Shown: positions 25,282-34,616 of the stretch, piece after piece
How the letters are laid out: the number at the start of each line of letters is the position of its first letter
Position numbering within the stretch: the stretch's first letter is position 1
From: JAPHSX01 sp039714395
GTDB lineage: Bacteria; Pseudomonadota; Gammaproteobacteria; Thiohalomonadales; Thiohalomonadaceae
Reading direction: 5' to 3'
NCBI GenBank assembly: GCA_039714395.1
Contig: JBDLJH010000004.1
Coordinates: 62,001 to 126,000 of the forward strand
Length of the DNA stretch: 64,000 bases
The notes under the pieces: model-generated
Told to the model about the DNA's origin: nothing
What the model saw: the letters and a program-made list of their open reading frames with translations, nothing else
The model's database searches: none
Program-made: the position numbers and the translations under genes

Positions 25282-26463
25282 ATGAGCGAACAGAAGAAAA
25301 CGGTTGAGAAAAAAGTCGCACATAAACCTCGCCCCAAAAAAACCTCATCGGGTGGTGGCGGTGCCTTTCTTGCCATGGCGATCGCCCTGGCAGCGGCAGG
25401 CGGCAGTTATTACGTTTGGCAGCAACACCTGATTGCCCAACAGGGCCGACAGGCGCTAGAGCAGAACATTGAGCGCCTGCTTGATGCGGTAGAGAAGAGG
25501 GATAAGGCACAACTTGCGCGTATCGAACAGCTAACCCGCCATCGCCACAACCAGACGGAGCAGCGCCTGGAGACTCTGGAGCAGGCCCAGGCCCTCCCCA
25601 ACCTGAACCAGCAACTCACACCGCAACAGCTTGACTGGAGCCTGGCCGAGGTCGACTACCTGCTGCGTCTGGCCGAGCACCGCCTGCAAATAAGCCGTGA
25701 CATCCCTACCGCCGTCACCGCACTCTCTCAGGCACGGGATCAACTTGTCGGCCATAGCAACGGCAATTTCGCCAATATTGTCGCCAAAATCGAGGAAAAT
25801 ATCCGGTTTCTAGCGTCAATAGAACAAGGCGGCATTGAGCAGATCAGTGCCCGACTGGGCAAACTTCTCGCTACAGTCGACTCACTCACCTTCGCTGTTC
25901 ACAGTGAACCTGAGGAGAAGCCACAGCAACGCCCAACCCCGGTTGCCGAGGACGCCAAACTGACCACGCGCATCCAATACTGGGGACAGGTAGTGTGGCA
26001 CGACATAATGTCACTGGTCACCATCCGCCGCAGTGATGAGATCAGCCGCCCGCAGGCCAGTCCAGAACAGCGTTACATTATTCAGGCACAGCTGCGACTC
26101 AAGCTGGAAACTGCCCGACTGGCGGCGCTGAGTCGCAACCAGGCACTCTACCGCGCCAGCCTCACCGAGGCCGCTAACTGGCTGAATCGCTATTACGACA
26201 ATAGCGACAGCGTCGTGTCTGAAGATTACGCCACCCTCAATGAACTAGCCGAACTGCCCATCAATCCCGAACTGCCCTCACTGCTACCGTTGCGCCAGCA
26301 ATTGCATACGCAGCAGCCACTGCAAGACGCATCACCACAACCCATGGAACAGGCCCAGGAAGAACCCGCTGCTACTGTTATTACACCCGATGCACCGGTG
26401 ACTACTCCCCAGACATCTCCAGATGAAATAGTCGAGGAGCCTCAAACGGGGAGCCCGCTATGA
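25282..26463 (+). CDS. hemX: HemX, membrane-anchored protein of the hem operon
   Basis: A 393-residue protein with a cytoplasmic Lys-rich N terminus (VEKKVAHKPRPKKTSSGGGG), one membrane helix (about 29-49) and a long periplasmic or cytoplasmic coiled-coil region (50-110). A HemX core (110-300; SLAEVDYLLRLAEHRLQISR) follows, then a proline-rich acidic tail. HemX is often annotated as uroporphyrinogen-III methyltransferase, but this family lacks the methyltransferase fold and is better viewed as a membrane scaffold for haem synthesis. It begins two bases after hemD and overlaps hemY by four. Confidence 0.93.
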   Translation: MSEQKKTVEKKVAHKPRPKKTSSGGGGAFLAMAIALAAAGGSYYVWQQHLIAQQGRQALEQNIERLLDAVEKRDKAQLARIEQLTRHRHNQTEQRLETLEQAQALPNLNQQLTPQQLDWSLAEVDYLLRLAEHRLQISRDIPTAVTALSQARDQLVGHSNGNFANIVAKIEENIRFLASIEQGGIEQISARLGKLLATVDSLTFAVHSEPEEKPQQRPTPVAEDAKLTTRIQYWGQVVWHDIMSLVTIRRSDEISRPQASPEQRYIIQAQLRLKLETARLAALSRNQALYRASLTEAANWLNRYYDNSDSVVSEDYATLNELAELPINPELPSLLPLRQQLHTQQPLQDASPQPMEQAQEEPAATVITPDAPVTTPQTSPDEIVEEPQTGSPL

Positions 26464-27698
26464 AGCTGTTGTTCACCACCCTTCTGGTACTCGGTGCTAC
26501 AGTCGGCTTTACCCTGCTGGCACAACAAGACCCGGGCTATGTGCTGATTAACTACAGTGGCTGGTCCATAGAGAGCAGTCTCAGCCTGTTTTTACTCACC
26601 ATCAGCATCGCCTTCTTCGTCTTCTACCTCCTGATGCGCCTGCTCTTCGGCACCCTGCACATTCCCGCCAGAATAGCTTACTGGCGTCGTCATCGCAGTG
26701 CGCTGCGCGCCCGTAGCGCCACTAATCGCGGCCTGCTGGCACTGGCTGAGGGGAGCTGGCCAAGGGCCGAGCGTTTTCTCAGCCACCATGCTGGCAACAG
26801 TGAGACACCCCTGCTCAACTATCTGGGAGCGGCACGCGCTGCGCAAAAACAGGGGGCCGACGGACGCCGCGACCTGTACCTCTCGCAAGCCATCAAGAGT
26901 ATGCCCGATGCAGAACTGGCTGTAGGTCTGACCCAGGCCGAGGTACAGCTCTCCTCCGATCAGGCCGAGCATGCCCTGGCAACACTCCGTCACCTTAGGA
27001 CGATTGCCCCTAAACACGCCTATGTGCTACATCTATTGCGTAAAATCTATGAACGTCTGGAAAGCTGGGACGATCTTCTTGAATTAATTCCCGAGTTAGT
27101 ACGCCAGAATATCATCAAGAGTAAAGAGGCCGACACCCTGAAACACCGTGTTTACCACCATCGTTTGCTACTTGCTGGTGGGCGTCTCGATACCCTGCAA
27201 AATTGCTGGAATCAGATCCCTAAGGCCCTACATGATTCCTCAGATCTGCTGCATGACTACGCCCAACTCCTTATTGAGCTCGGCGCCCATAGTAGTGCAG
27301 AGCAATACCTGCAAAAATTTCTTAAAAAACAGTGGGCTCCAGCCCTGATCCGCCTCTACGGCCAGGTAAAGGGTGACAACCCTGCACAGCAGCTATCCAC
27401 CGCAGAGAAATGGCTTAAGGAGTATGAGCACCATCCTGAACAGTTGCTAGCAGTAGCACGTATCTGCTTCCACAATAAACTCTGGGGGAAGGGACGTAGT
27501 TATCTGGAAGCCAGCATCGGCTTTGAACCACGCGCCGAGAGCTACTGCGAACTGGGACAACTGCTTGATCAACTGGGTGAAAAAGAGAAGGCGGGGGAGT
27601 GTTATCGAAACGGTTTAGAACTGGCCGCCGGTGATGATTGTACCCCGGTCATTGTTCCTGCCGATGGTGACCGCTTTCATCAGCATCAACCCGCATAA
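26460..27698 (+). CDS. hemY: HemY, TPR-containing membrane protein of the hem operon
   Basis: A 412-residue inner-membrane protein. Two hydrophobic helices lie at about residues 1-20 and 40-62, followed by TPR-like helical repeats to the end (for example AEHALATLRHLRTIAPKHAY). The N-terminal HemY domain ends near residue 110. Like HemX it is linked to haem synthesis in proteobacteria by gene order; it is not the protoporphyrinogen oxidase of Bacillus that bears the same name. ATGA overlap with hemX shows coupling. Confidence 0.94.
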   Translation: MKLLFTTLLVLGATVGFTLLAQQDPGYVLINYSGWSIESSLSLFLLTISIAFFVFYLLMRLLFGTLHIPARIAYWRRHRSALRARSATNRGLLALAEGSWPRAERFLSHHAGNSETPLLNYLGAARAAQKQGADGRRDLYLSQAIKSMPDAELAVGLTQAEVQLSSDQAEHALATLRHLRTIAPKHAYVLHLLRKIYERLESWDDLLELIPELVRQNIIKSKEADTLKHRVYHHRLLLAGGRLDTLQNCWNQIPKALHDSSDLLHDYAQLLIELGAHSSAEQYLQKFLKKQWAPALIRLYGQVKGDNPAQQLSTAEKWLKEYEHHPEQLLAVARICFHNKLWGKGRSYLEASIGFEPRAESYCELGQLLDQLGEKEKAGECYRNGLELAAGDDCTPVIVPADGDRFHQHQPA

Positions 27699-27785
27699 AA
27701 TATGCTACATCATTTATGCACTTATCATTACAAGCCTTTAAAGAGCATTGCAACCGTTCTCACACTAGGTAATTCTATTTCTAAT

Positions 27786-28286
27786 TTATACTAACAAGCC
27801 AAAAATAAAGAAATATCCTAAATTATAACTACTGTGCAAAATAACACTGGGGAGAATACTTTCATAACGATCACGGAACCAGCCGAAGATTAATGAGGGT
27901 ACTATTACTAAAGCCACCCATTCAGACGGCTGACTCAATAGGTGTGCAGTAGCAAACACGATACTGGTAATACCATTTGCCCCACTTAAACCAAAAACGG
28001 TCGGACAACCAAAACGTGTTTTCAACAGTTGGCGCTGCAAAAGACCGCGGAACAACCACTCTTCGATAACCGGAAAGAGCAAAACCAACCACATCAGGTT
28101 TTTCCACTGCTCCAATGGCAGTCCAGAAACCTTCGTTCCACCCATCAATTGAAACAAAGCCCAACTGGTCAACGGGCCAAGTCCCAACATAAGCCAGAAC
28201 CAAACATCCTTATATAACCCGCTACGAGATGGACTATCGAGCCCGTTCATCACCTTGATATTATCCGCACTCACACTTATCTTCAC
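27786..28286 (-). CDS. CPBP intramembrane protease, likely MrtJ-type sorting enzyme
   Basis: A 166-residue membrane protein with four or five helices and the three motifs of CPBP/CAAX glutamic proteases: EEWLFR (Glu75, Glu76, Arg80), FATAH (His115) and HSSYN (His151, Asn155). The short size and motifs such as VPSLIFGWFRDRY fit, from memory, the small protease of the JDVT-CTERM sorting system. The nearby 1551-residue protein ends in a GGCS-type tail followed by a membrane helix and arginines, the expected substrate. The OmpA-like gene lies between them, all on the same strand. Cleavage of that tail is inferred, not shown. Confidence 0.8.
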   Translation of the reverse strand: MKISVSADNIKVMNGLDSPSRSGLYKDVWFWLMLGLGPLTSWALFQLMGGTKVSGLPLEQWKNLMWLVLLFPVIEEWLFRGLLQRQLLKTRFGCPTVFGLSGANGITSIVFATAHLLSQPSEWVALVIVPSLIFGWFRDRYESILPSVILHSSYNLGYFFIFGLLV

Positions 28287-28359
28287 CCAATAACAAAAAA
28301 CCCACGCTCACTATTTATATAGTAAACGCAGGCCAATGATAACTACCAACTTCCTTTGA

Positions 28360-28404
28360 CTATTTCACCATGCGAAGCTCTACACGGTGATTCTGCTCCA
28401 GCCG
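28360..28404 (-). pseudogene. Remnant of a second OmpA C terminus
   Basis: Fourteen codons plus a stop read RLEQNHRVELRMVK, matching the end of the OmpA C-terminal domain (QNRRVELRM in the intact gene 200 bases upstream in transcription order). A stop immediately precedes it, so it is only a fragment. It implies that a second OmpA-like gene, or a duplicated end of the existing one, was once located here. Confidence 0.6.
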
Positions 28405-28497
28405 CTAGCGTAACTTGTCTGAGCTAATCACAAACCTCAAGCTCTCAAGAGCAACCCACTCTTTGATTTGACACTGCTCTGTAGCTCTCGAGTGAAC

Positions 28498-29613
28498 TTA
28501 CCGTATATGGGGAGAATCAGTAATGTTTCCATCCTCTACTGCCCCAGCGGCTGGTGCCTCAGCATCCTCATCCAGCATGCGAAGCTCCACACGACGATTC
28601 TGTGCGCGCCCCTCTACGGTTTTATTGTCCGCAATCGGCTGCACCTCGCCATAGCCCCTGGCACTCAATACCTCTGCAGCAACACCCTTACTAATCAGGT
28701 AGTCACGCACAGCATTGGCACGGCGATCTGACAATCCCCTGTTATAACTGCTCGGGCCTTGCGAGTCGGTATGACCACCGACCTCGATACGCAGTTCGGA
28801 GTAACGCACAAGGGAAGCCGCAACCTTATCAAGTATGGCGTGTGACTCACCAATCAACTCATTTGAATTACTGGCGAAGGTGACACCATCAAGCACCATG
28901 ACTTCCTCAAATTTACAACCAGTGGCATCAACTCGGGTACCGGCAGGAGTCTCAGGACAGGCATCAGCATCATTAAGAATGCCATCGCCATCCATATCCG
29001 GGTTAATCACCACCACCGGTTCCGGCTCAGGTAACGGCTTCGGCTCCTCCACGATCACGGGGGCAGGCTTGCTGCCAAAACGCTTCATCAGGCTGAGGGT
29101 AAACAGCTGTGCATCCCTGTCATACAGGTCGAGGTCGGCACGCACCGCCCAGCCATCTCCGATACCGTACTCACCACCAAAACCAAACATGACGTGCCAG
29201 TCATTGCTCCGCTCGTAGGGAAGATTGGTATCGTTCAGCATACTGCCCGCACCGAGTCGGGCGAAGGCCGACAGGCCCTCTCGACTCTCGCCAGAGCTGT
29301 AAAGGTAATAGGTAGCGTTCAGGCCCATATCCTTGTAACCAAGGCTTCCATTGGGCGAGATATCGGCACTTCCCAGATCGGCGTAATACGCTTCCACGCT
29401 CAGGAACCGGTTTATGTCATACCCCAGATAAAGCTTGCCACCGGTGCTGCGGTTATCGTCAACGCTGTAAATCGTACCGTCAGTATTTGGATTAAGGCGA
29501 GACAGACCAAGACCAATTCCAGCATACAGACCATCCTCCGTGGAAGCACTCACCAGGGAGGGTGATAACCCTCCGATACAAAGAGCCAGCAAAGTGTAGC
29601 GTAGTTTCATCAT
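28498..29613 (-). CDS. OmpA-family outer membrane protein
   Basis: A 371-residue protein. After a signal peptide (about 1-23, LVSAST) comes an eight-strand beta-barrel of the OmpA type (25-190, beginning YAGIGLGLSRL), a proline-rich hinge, one calcium-type repeat (DMDGDGILNDADACPETPAG) and the peptidoglycan-binding OmpA C-terminal domain with GGHTDSQGPSSYNRGLSDRR and NRRVELRM. A GTG overlapping the stop of the upstream large gene is an alternative start and has a better-placed GGGAG site. The overlap implies co-expression with that surface protein. Confidence 0.88.
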   Translation of the reverse strand: MMKLRYTLLALCIGGLSPSLVSASTEDGLYAGIGLGLSRLNPNTDGTIYSVDDNRSTGGKLYLGYDINRFLSVEAYYADLGSADISPNGSLGYKDMGLNATYYLYSSGESREGLSAFARLGAGSMLNDTNLPYERSNDWHVMFGFGGEYGIGDGWAVRADLDLYDRDAQLFTLSLMKRFGSKPAPVIVEEPKPLPEPEPVVVINPDMDGDGILNDADACPETPAGTRVDATGCKFEEVMVLDGVTFASNSNELIGESHAILDKVAASLVRYSELRIEVGGHTDSQGPSSYNRGLSDRRANAVRDYLISKGVAAEVLSARGYGEVQPIADNKTVEGRAQNRRVELRMLDEDAEAPAAGAVEDGNITDSPHIR

Positions 29614-29621
29614 TATACTAA

Positions 29622-32600
29622 TCACTTGTTTCTCACTCCCTGAACTACGGTACGAAAACTACCACGCGCAACGAACAGCAGCGAAATCAGGAACAACATC
29701 GGCAGTATGGGATCAAACGGGGCGTTACGTACCATGCTGCATCCACCCACTCCTGCCAATCCGGTTTTAATAACATTACTGCTTGCCGGTTCCAGACTCC
29801 TTGCCGGTTCCAGATAATCGAGGGTGCCATCGTTATTAGTATCCACTGCGGCTAAAGGAGTGATGGAAATGGTATCGTCATAACCATCACCATCCAGATC
29901 AGTAAAGTCATCAACCATGCCATCATCATCCACATCAGGGCCGCCAACCTCAGTTAGATCCTTCTCACCATCGTTATCAGAGTCCAAATCCAGATAATCA
30001 GGAGTGCCATCATTATCCGTGTCTTTGGTATCTCCCGTGGTGCCGATAGCAATACCATCCGGATTGACCGCAGGTGGTACACCACTACCGATCAAACCGT
30101 TGGCATCAGGATCGTTCCCGCCATTCTCCAGCACATCAGGGATGCCATCGTTGTCACTATCCAGATCACGGAAATCCTTAACGCCATCACCATCGGTATC
30201 AACTACTGTGTAGTTAAGAACATCACTGTCAGGACTAGTCTCTACGATATCTGCCAGACCATTGGTGTCACCAGCACCATTACCATCAATACGGCCATTA
30301 TTATCAACATCCAGAGATGCAGAGGCCGTAATACCTGATTCCGTCAGATCAAAGATGCCGTCATTATCACTGTCGAGATCACGGCTATCAGGGATTCCGT
30401 CACCATCGGTGTCGACCAGGCCATCGCCTTCCTCTGCATCGGGAATACCATCGTTATCATCATCCAGATCGAGATAGTCTTGAATGCCATCATTATCGGT
30501 ATCATCGGCATCCTGGAAATCAGGGATACCGTCACCATCACCATCGGGTAACGGCAGCGGTGTCACACTCAATCCATCATCGAAACCATCACCATCACTA
30601 TCGGTAAAACCATCGACTTTCCCATCATCATCACTGTCAATACCCCCCGCCTCAATGATGTCATTATTACCATCACCATCGGAATCAAGGTCACGTTGAT
30701 CATCAGTGCCATCACCATCAGTATCTACTGGTGGTATTGGGCCTCCGGCTGGAACACCACCGCCATTAACGACAGGGTTACCGATACCAATAATGCCATC
30801 GCCATCACCATCATCACCGCCCGCCTCAGTGACATCGGGAATGCCGTCATTGTCACTATCCAGGTCGCGATAGTCGTCAACCAGATCGCCATCGGTATCC
30901 ACAGGTATGAGATTGCCATCAGCGGGCACACCACTTCCATCTACCACAACTGGTGCGGTATCACCGGCCATGCCGTCACCGTTGGCATCGGGACCGTCAG
31001 CCTCTATAACGTCATAGAGCCCATCATTGTCACTATCCAGGTCACGGTAGTTGGCTATGGTATCGCCATCGGTATCCAGTGCAACAATGGGGCCTCCGGT
31101 TGGAATACCGTCTACGTCCACGCTCGGGGCACCCGTACCAATACGACCATCGTTATCGCCATCGCTACCGCCCGATTCGATAACATCATTAATGCCGTCG
31201 TTATCTGAGTCACGGTCACGAAAATCCTCAACTAAATCGCCATCGGTATCGGCTACGGGGTAATTAATAGTACCGCTATCCGCGCTGGTCTCAACCGAAT
31301 CAGCAAGACCATTAGTGTCACCCACACCGTTATCATCTATGCGGCCATCATCGTTAACATCCATAACAGCAGGGTCAATAATCCCGGACTCGGTCAGGTC
31401 ATAAAGACCATCATTGTCAGAATCAAGATCCAGACTATCGGGGATACCATCACCGTCACTATCAACCACACCACTGCCTTCATCGGTATCCGGGATGCCG
31501 TCATTATCATCATCCAGATCGACCGTATCAGGAGTGCCATCGGCATCACTATCGGTGTTATCCAGATAATCTGGTAGCCCGTCACCATTAAGGTCTTCCG
31601 GTACCAGACTACCGCCAGCAGGCAAGCCGGTAACGGGATCCACGGTGGGGAGACCGTCACCAATCACACCATCGTCATCAGGGTCGCTACCACCGGCCTC
31701 GATCACGTCATTAACACCATCGTTATCACTATCCAGATCGCGGTAATTGGGGGTGCCGTCACCATCACTATTTAGCGGTGAAAGTGGGCCATCACCAGGC
31801 ACGCCACTACCATCAACAAGCGGGTCACCCGTACCGATACGACCATCGTTGTCGCCATCCGTACCACCGGACTCAACGACATCATTAATGCCATCGTTGT
31901 CCGAATCACGGTCACGGAAATCCTTAACTCCATCACTATCGGTATCGGCCACGGTGTAATTAAGGGTGCCACTATCATTCGTCGTTTCGACAGTATTGGC
32001 CAAACCATTGGTGCCAACACTATTGCTGCTATCAATACGACCATCGTTGTCACTATCCAGTGAAGATGGCGTACTGATGCCCGACTCAATCAGGTCGTAC
32101 AGGCCATCATTATCGGAATCAAGATCAAGACTGTCGAAAACACCATCACCATCGGTATCGACCAGGCCACTACCTTCGACGGTATCCGGAATACCGTCAT
32201 TATCATCATCGAGGTCATTGCTATCCACCACCCCGTCGCCATCGCTGTCCGCTTCTACGATCAATTCATTGCTTGAGCTGTCGGTGGCCGCATTGCCTGC
32301 ACTGTCGATAATGGTAGCCACCACCTCATAGGTGCTGTTTACCAGCGTATGCGCTGAAACCGAAAGATCCAGGCTCCAGCTGTCAACTGTGTTGGTCAAT
32401 GCTGCATCAGAACCCAGAGTGTAGGTGACACCGTCAACCGTGACGGTGAATCCACCCGCCGCATCAGCACTATCAAAAGTACCGCTGAGGGTCGGCTGGG
32501 TATTGCTGGTAACCAAACCGATTACCGTTGGTGCGGCAGGTACCACGGTATCGATCTGCACCTCGTTGGTAGTCAGATCGGTAGAAGAGTTGCCTGCCGC

Positions 32601-34277
32601 ATCAATCGCCGTCACCACCACATCGTAGGTACCATCAGCTAATGTCTGCCCCCCGGTCAGCAGATTCACATTCCAGTTGTTCCCTGAAATGGTAAGTGCT
32701 GCATCAGTCCCCAAAGTGTAGGTGACACCGTCTACCGTGACAGTGAAACCACCCGCCACATCGGTACTGTCAAAGGTACCGCTGATTATCGGCTGATTAT
32801 TGTTGGTGATCAGACCTGCCACCGTCGGTGTAGTAGGTGGCGTGGTGTCGATCACCAACTCATTGGCGGTCGCATCAGAGGAGGAGTTGGTCGCGCCATC
32901 GGTGACCGTCGCCAGCACATCATAGGTGCCATCGATCAGGGTCTGGCCTGCGGTGGAGAGATCCAGGCTCCAGATATCGCCCACATTGGTCAGCGCCGCA
33001 TCGGTACCCAGGGTATAAATCGTCCCATCTACCGTGACGGTGAAACCACCGGCAGCATTGGTGCTATCAAAGGTACCGGTGATAGTCGGCTGGGTATTAC
33101 TGGTAATTTGGCTAACTACGGTCGGCGATGTCGGTGCCGCGGTGTTAACCACCAGCTCATTAACAGTCGCATCTGCGGCTGGGTTGCCTGCACCGTCAGT
33201 CGCCGTTGCCACTACGCTATAAGTACCATCAGCCAGCGGGGTATGTGCAGCTATCGCAAGGTCCAGGCTCCAGGTATCACCCACATTACTCAGCGCCGGG
33301 TCGGTACCGAGCGTATAGGTAACACCATCCACAATAACCGTAAATCCACCAGCGTAGTCGGTGCTATCGAAGGTACCCGTTATGGTTGGCTGAGTATTGC
33401 TTGTTATCTGGCTGGCGACGGTTGGTGTCGCTGGCGGAACACTATCTACGGGAACCGGATTGGAAAAGGTGAGCACACCCGACATGGCACCCTGGGTGGA
33501 GTAATCGACGGCCAGGTCATCCGTTTTGTCATTAAAACCACCGATATCACCGTTCAGGGCATTGTCGTTCTGGGCACTGGCAGCCACCAGCTGAAAAGGG
33601 GTGTCCCGGGTCATACCCGCACCGCCATTGAGCGTGCTAATCAACTCGGTCGTGACCGGATCCGTCAGGGTCAAGGCGTTCAGCGCCGTGGTCAGGGCAT
33701 CCATATTAACGCTGTAGCTGATCAGATAATCCGGATCGCCATCGGCATCCTGATCGGCAATCCCCCCTACATCAATACTGGTGATCAGACTGTGGTTAAA
33801 GCCAAATCCCGTGGTCACCGCTGTTTGAGATGCGGCATTAACATCGGTGGTGTTTGGTGAGGTATTGGCACCGGTTCCCGCATCGTAAACATCGAGGGAG
33901 TAGGCACCGTTTTTACCTACCAGCATCATAAAGGCATCGATATCATTATCCAGGTCGACATCCATACCAATCCAGATGTAACCGGAAAATGCCCCTTTAT
34001 TGTCTACCGCATTATCGGCACGAAAGCGAAAGGCCACGGTGTCATCAGTGGTATCTCCAGCTGTCCCACCATCATCATATTTCATGTAGAAAAGCGGGGT
34101 GGTGCCGAAGCCCGTCAAATCGACCGCTGCGACGGCCTGAGTATCCTGCCCCGGGTCAAAGTTGTCCCCCACCAGCACAGAGGACCAGGTATCACTTGGG
34201 GATGCCAGGTCAATCGCTGCTAAAGCGGGACTCGATACCAGCACGGCAGCCAGTAGGGGAGGCAGATATTTAAGCAT
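29622..34277 (-). CDS. Large calcium-repeat surface protein with GGCS-type sorting tail
   Basis: A 1551-residue secreted protein. Residues 1-20 are a signal peptide. Residues about 21-280 form a novel N-terminal domain. Four tandem Ig-like repeats of about 98 residues follow (280-675), each with ITGTFDSTDYAGGFTV-like and DGTYDVV-like motifs. From 676 to about 1490 there are dozens of thrombospondin type 3-like calcium repeats (DSDNDGIPD, DTDGDGVKD) arranged in larger modules. The last about 45 residues read GVGGCSM, then PFDPILPMLFLISLLFVARG and a basic end: a JDVT-CTERM-like sorting signal with Cys at 1513. The nearby CPBP protease is the likely processing enzyme. Probably displayed on the cell surface. 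Confidence 0.85.
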   Translation of the reverse strand: MLKYLPPLLAAVLVSSPALAAIDLASPSDTWSSVLVGDNFDPGQDTQAVAAVDLTGFGTTPLFYMKYDDGGTAGDTTDDTVAFRFRADNAVDNKGAFSGYIWIGMDVDLDNDIDAFMMLVGKNGAYSLDVYDAGTGANTSPNTTDVNAASQTAVTTGFGFNHSLITSIDVGGIADQDADGDPDYLISYSVNMDALTTALNALTLTDPVTTELISTLNGGAGMTRDTPFQLVAASAQNDNALNGDIGGFNDKTDDLAVDYSTQGAMSGVLTFSNPVPVDSVPPATPTVASQITSNTQPTITGTFDSTDYAGGFTVIVDGVTYTLGTDPALSNVGDTWSLDLAIAAHTPLADGTYSVVATATDGAGNPAADATVNELVVNTAAPTSPTVVSQITSNTQPTITGTFDSTNAAGGFTVTVDGTIYTLGTDAALTNVGDIWSLDLSTAGQTLIDGTYDVLATVTDGATNSSSDATANELVIDTTPPTTPTVAGLITNNNQPIISGTFDSTDVAGGFTVTVDGVTYTLGTDAALTISGNNWNVNLLTGGQTLADGTYDVVVTAIDAAGNSSTDLTTNEVQIDTVVPAAPTVIGLVTSNTQPTLSGTFDSADAAGGFTVTVDGVTYTLGSDAALTNTVDSWSLDLSVSAHTLVNSTYEVVATIIDSAGNAATDSSSNELIVEADSDGDGVVDSNDLDDDNDGIPDTVEGSGLVDTDGDGVFDSLDLDSDNDGLYDLIESGISTPSSLDSDNDGRIDSSNSVGTNGLANTVETTNDSGTLNYTVADTDSDGVKDFRDRDSDNDGINDVVESGGTDGDNDGRIGTGDPLVDGSGVPGDGPLSPLNSDGDGTPNYRDLDSDNDGVNDVIEAGGSDPDDDGVIGDGLPTVDPVTGLPAGGSLVPEDLNGDGLPDYLDNTDSDADGTPDTVDLDDDNDGIPDTDEGSGVVDSDGDGIPDSLDLDSDNDGLYDLTESGIIDPAVMDVNDDGRIDDNGVGDTNGLADSVETSADSGTINYPVADTDGDLVEDFRDRDSDNDGINDVIESGGSDGDNDGRIGTGAPSVDVDGIPTGGPIVALDTDGDTIANYRDLDSDNDGLYDVIEADGPDANGDGMAGDTAPVVVDGSGVPADGNLIPVDTDGDLVDDYRDLDSDNDGIPDVTEAGGDDGDGDGIIGIGNPVVNGGGVPAGGPIPPVDTDGDGTDDQRDLDSDGDGNNDIIEAGGIDSDDDGKVDGFTDSDGDGFDDGLSVTPLPLPDGDGDGIPDFQDADDTDNDGIQDYLDLDDDNDGIPDAEEGDGLVDTDGDGIPDSRDLDSDNDGIFDLTESGITASASLDVDNNGRIDGNGAGDTNGLADIVETSPDSDVLNYTVVDTDGDGVKDFRDLDSDNDGIPDVLENGGNDPDANGLIGSGVPPAVNPDGIAIGTTGDTKDTDNDGTPDYLDLDSDNDGEKDLTEVGGPDVDDDGMVDDFTDLDGDGYDDTISITPLAAVDTNNDGTLDYLEPARSLEPASSNVIKTGLAGVGGCSMVRNAPFDPILPMLFLISLLFVARGSFRTVVQGVRNK

Positions 34278-34616
34278 GGGTTATTTTCCCTGGGGTTGAT
34301 TCAGTGTCATCCTTGCAACAACAAGCAGGATTGTTAAAGCTAGCGCATGCCACCGAGGCAACCGCCGGGCCGTTAATGACCCGTCATTTGCCATGGTTTT
34401 ATGATTGCTTCTGCGCATTATGGGGTTGAGGCAGTCTCAAACCGGTCCGATTTTGTGATAGAGTTCACATTTTTCTAGCGTCTTTTATTTATTTTCGGTA
34501 AATTCAAACTCCACTAACGTACGAACCACATTGTGACGCTACCCCTCTGGAGACAGCTTTAACTAATCTGAACCTCGAGTGGACAGGGATGTGAACTACA
34601 GAGACAGCTATGCATC
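34278..34616. other. Divergent promoter region between the calcium-repeat protein and the two-component system
   Basis: No gene is seen in these 339 bases. The notable element is a perfect CRP-type palindrome (34454-34469) listed separately. The sequence right of it is AT-rich and could hold the promoter of the response-regulator gene. The left part contains a GC-rich stretch around 34352-34375 of no clear role. Confidence 0.6.
34454..34469. promoter_or_regulatory. Perfect CRP/Vfr-type operator
   Basis: TGTGATAGAGTTCACA matches the CRP consensus TGTGA-N6-TCACA at all ten fixed positions. It is 163 bases before the response-regulator start and 177 bases before the start of the calcium-repeat protein, so it could regulate either. 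The Crp-like protein encoded at 8689-9351 is not necessarily its ligand-bearing partner. Confidence 0.65.

Noticed and set aside
25282..26463. HemX as a uroporphyrinogen-III C-methyltransferase
   Set aside because: The protein has a membrane helix and coiled coils but none of the methyltransferase motifs, so the enzymatic name often attached to this family was not used.
29800..32260. Possible CRISPR array because of the regular short DNA repeats
   Set aside because: The periodicity comes from codons of calcium-binding repeats inside one long reading frame; there are no identical repeats with unique spacers.
30004..32331. Several plus-strand open frames rich in Ser, Pro and Leu (for example at 30004-30213 and 31966-32331)
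   Set aside because: They are the reverse complement of GAT-rich calcium-repeat codons; their low-complexity composition mirrors the repeats of the real gene on the minus strand.
33108..33860. A 250-codon plus-strand frame opposite the Ig-like repeats
   Set aside because: It is antisense to the conserved Ig-like region and N-terminal domain of the surface protein, has periodicity dictated by those repeats, and has no ribosome-binding site.
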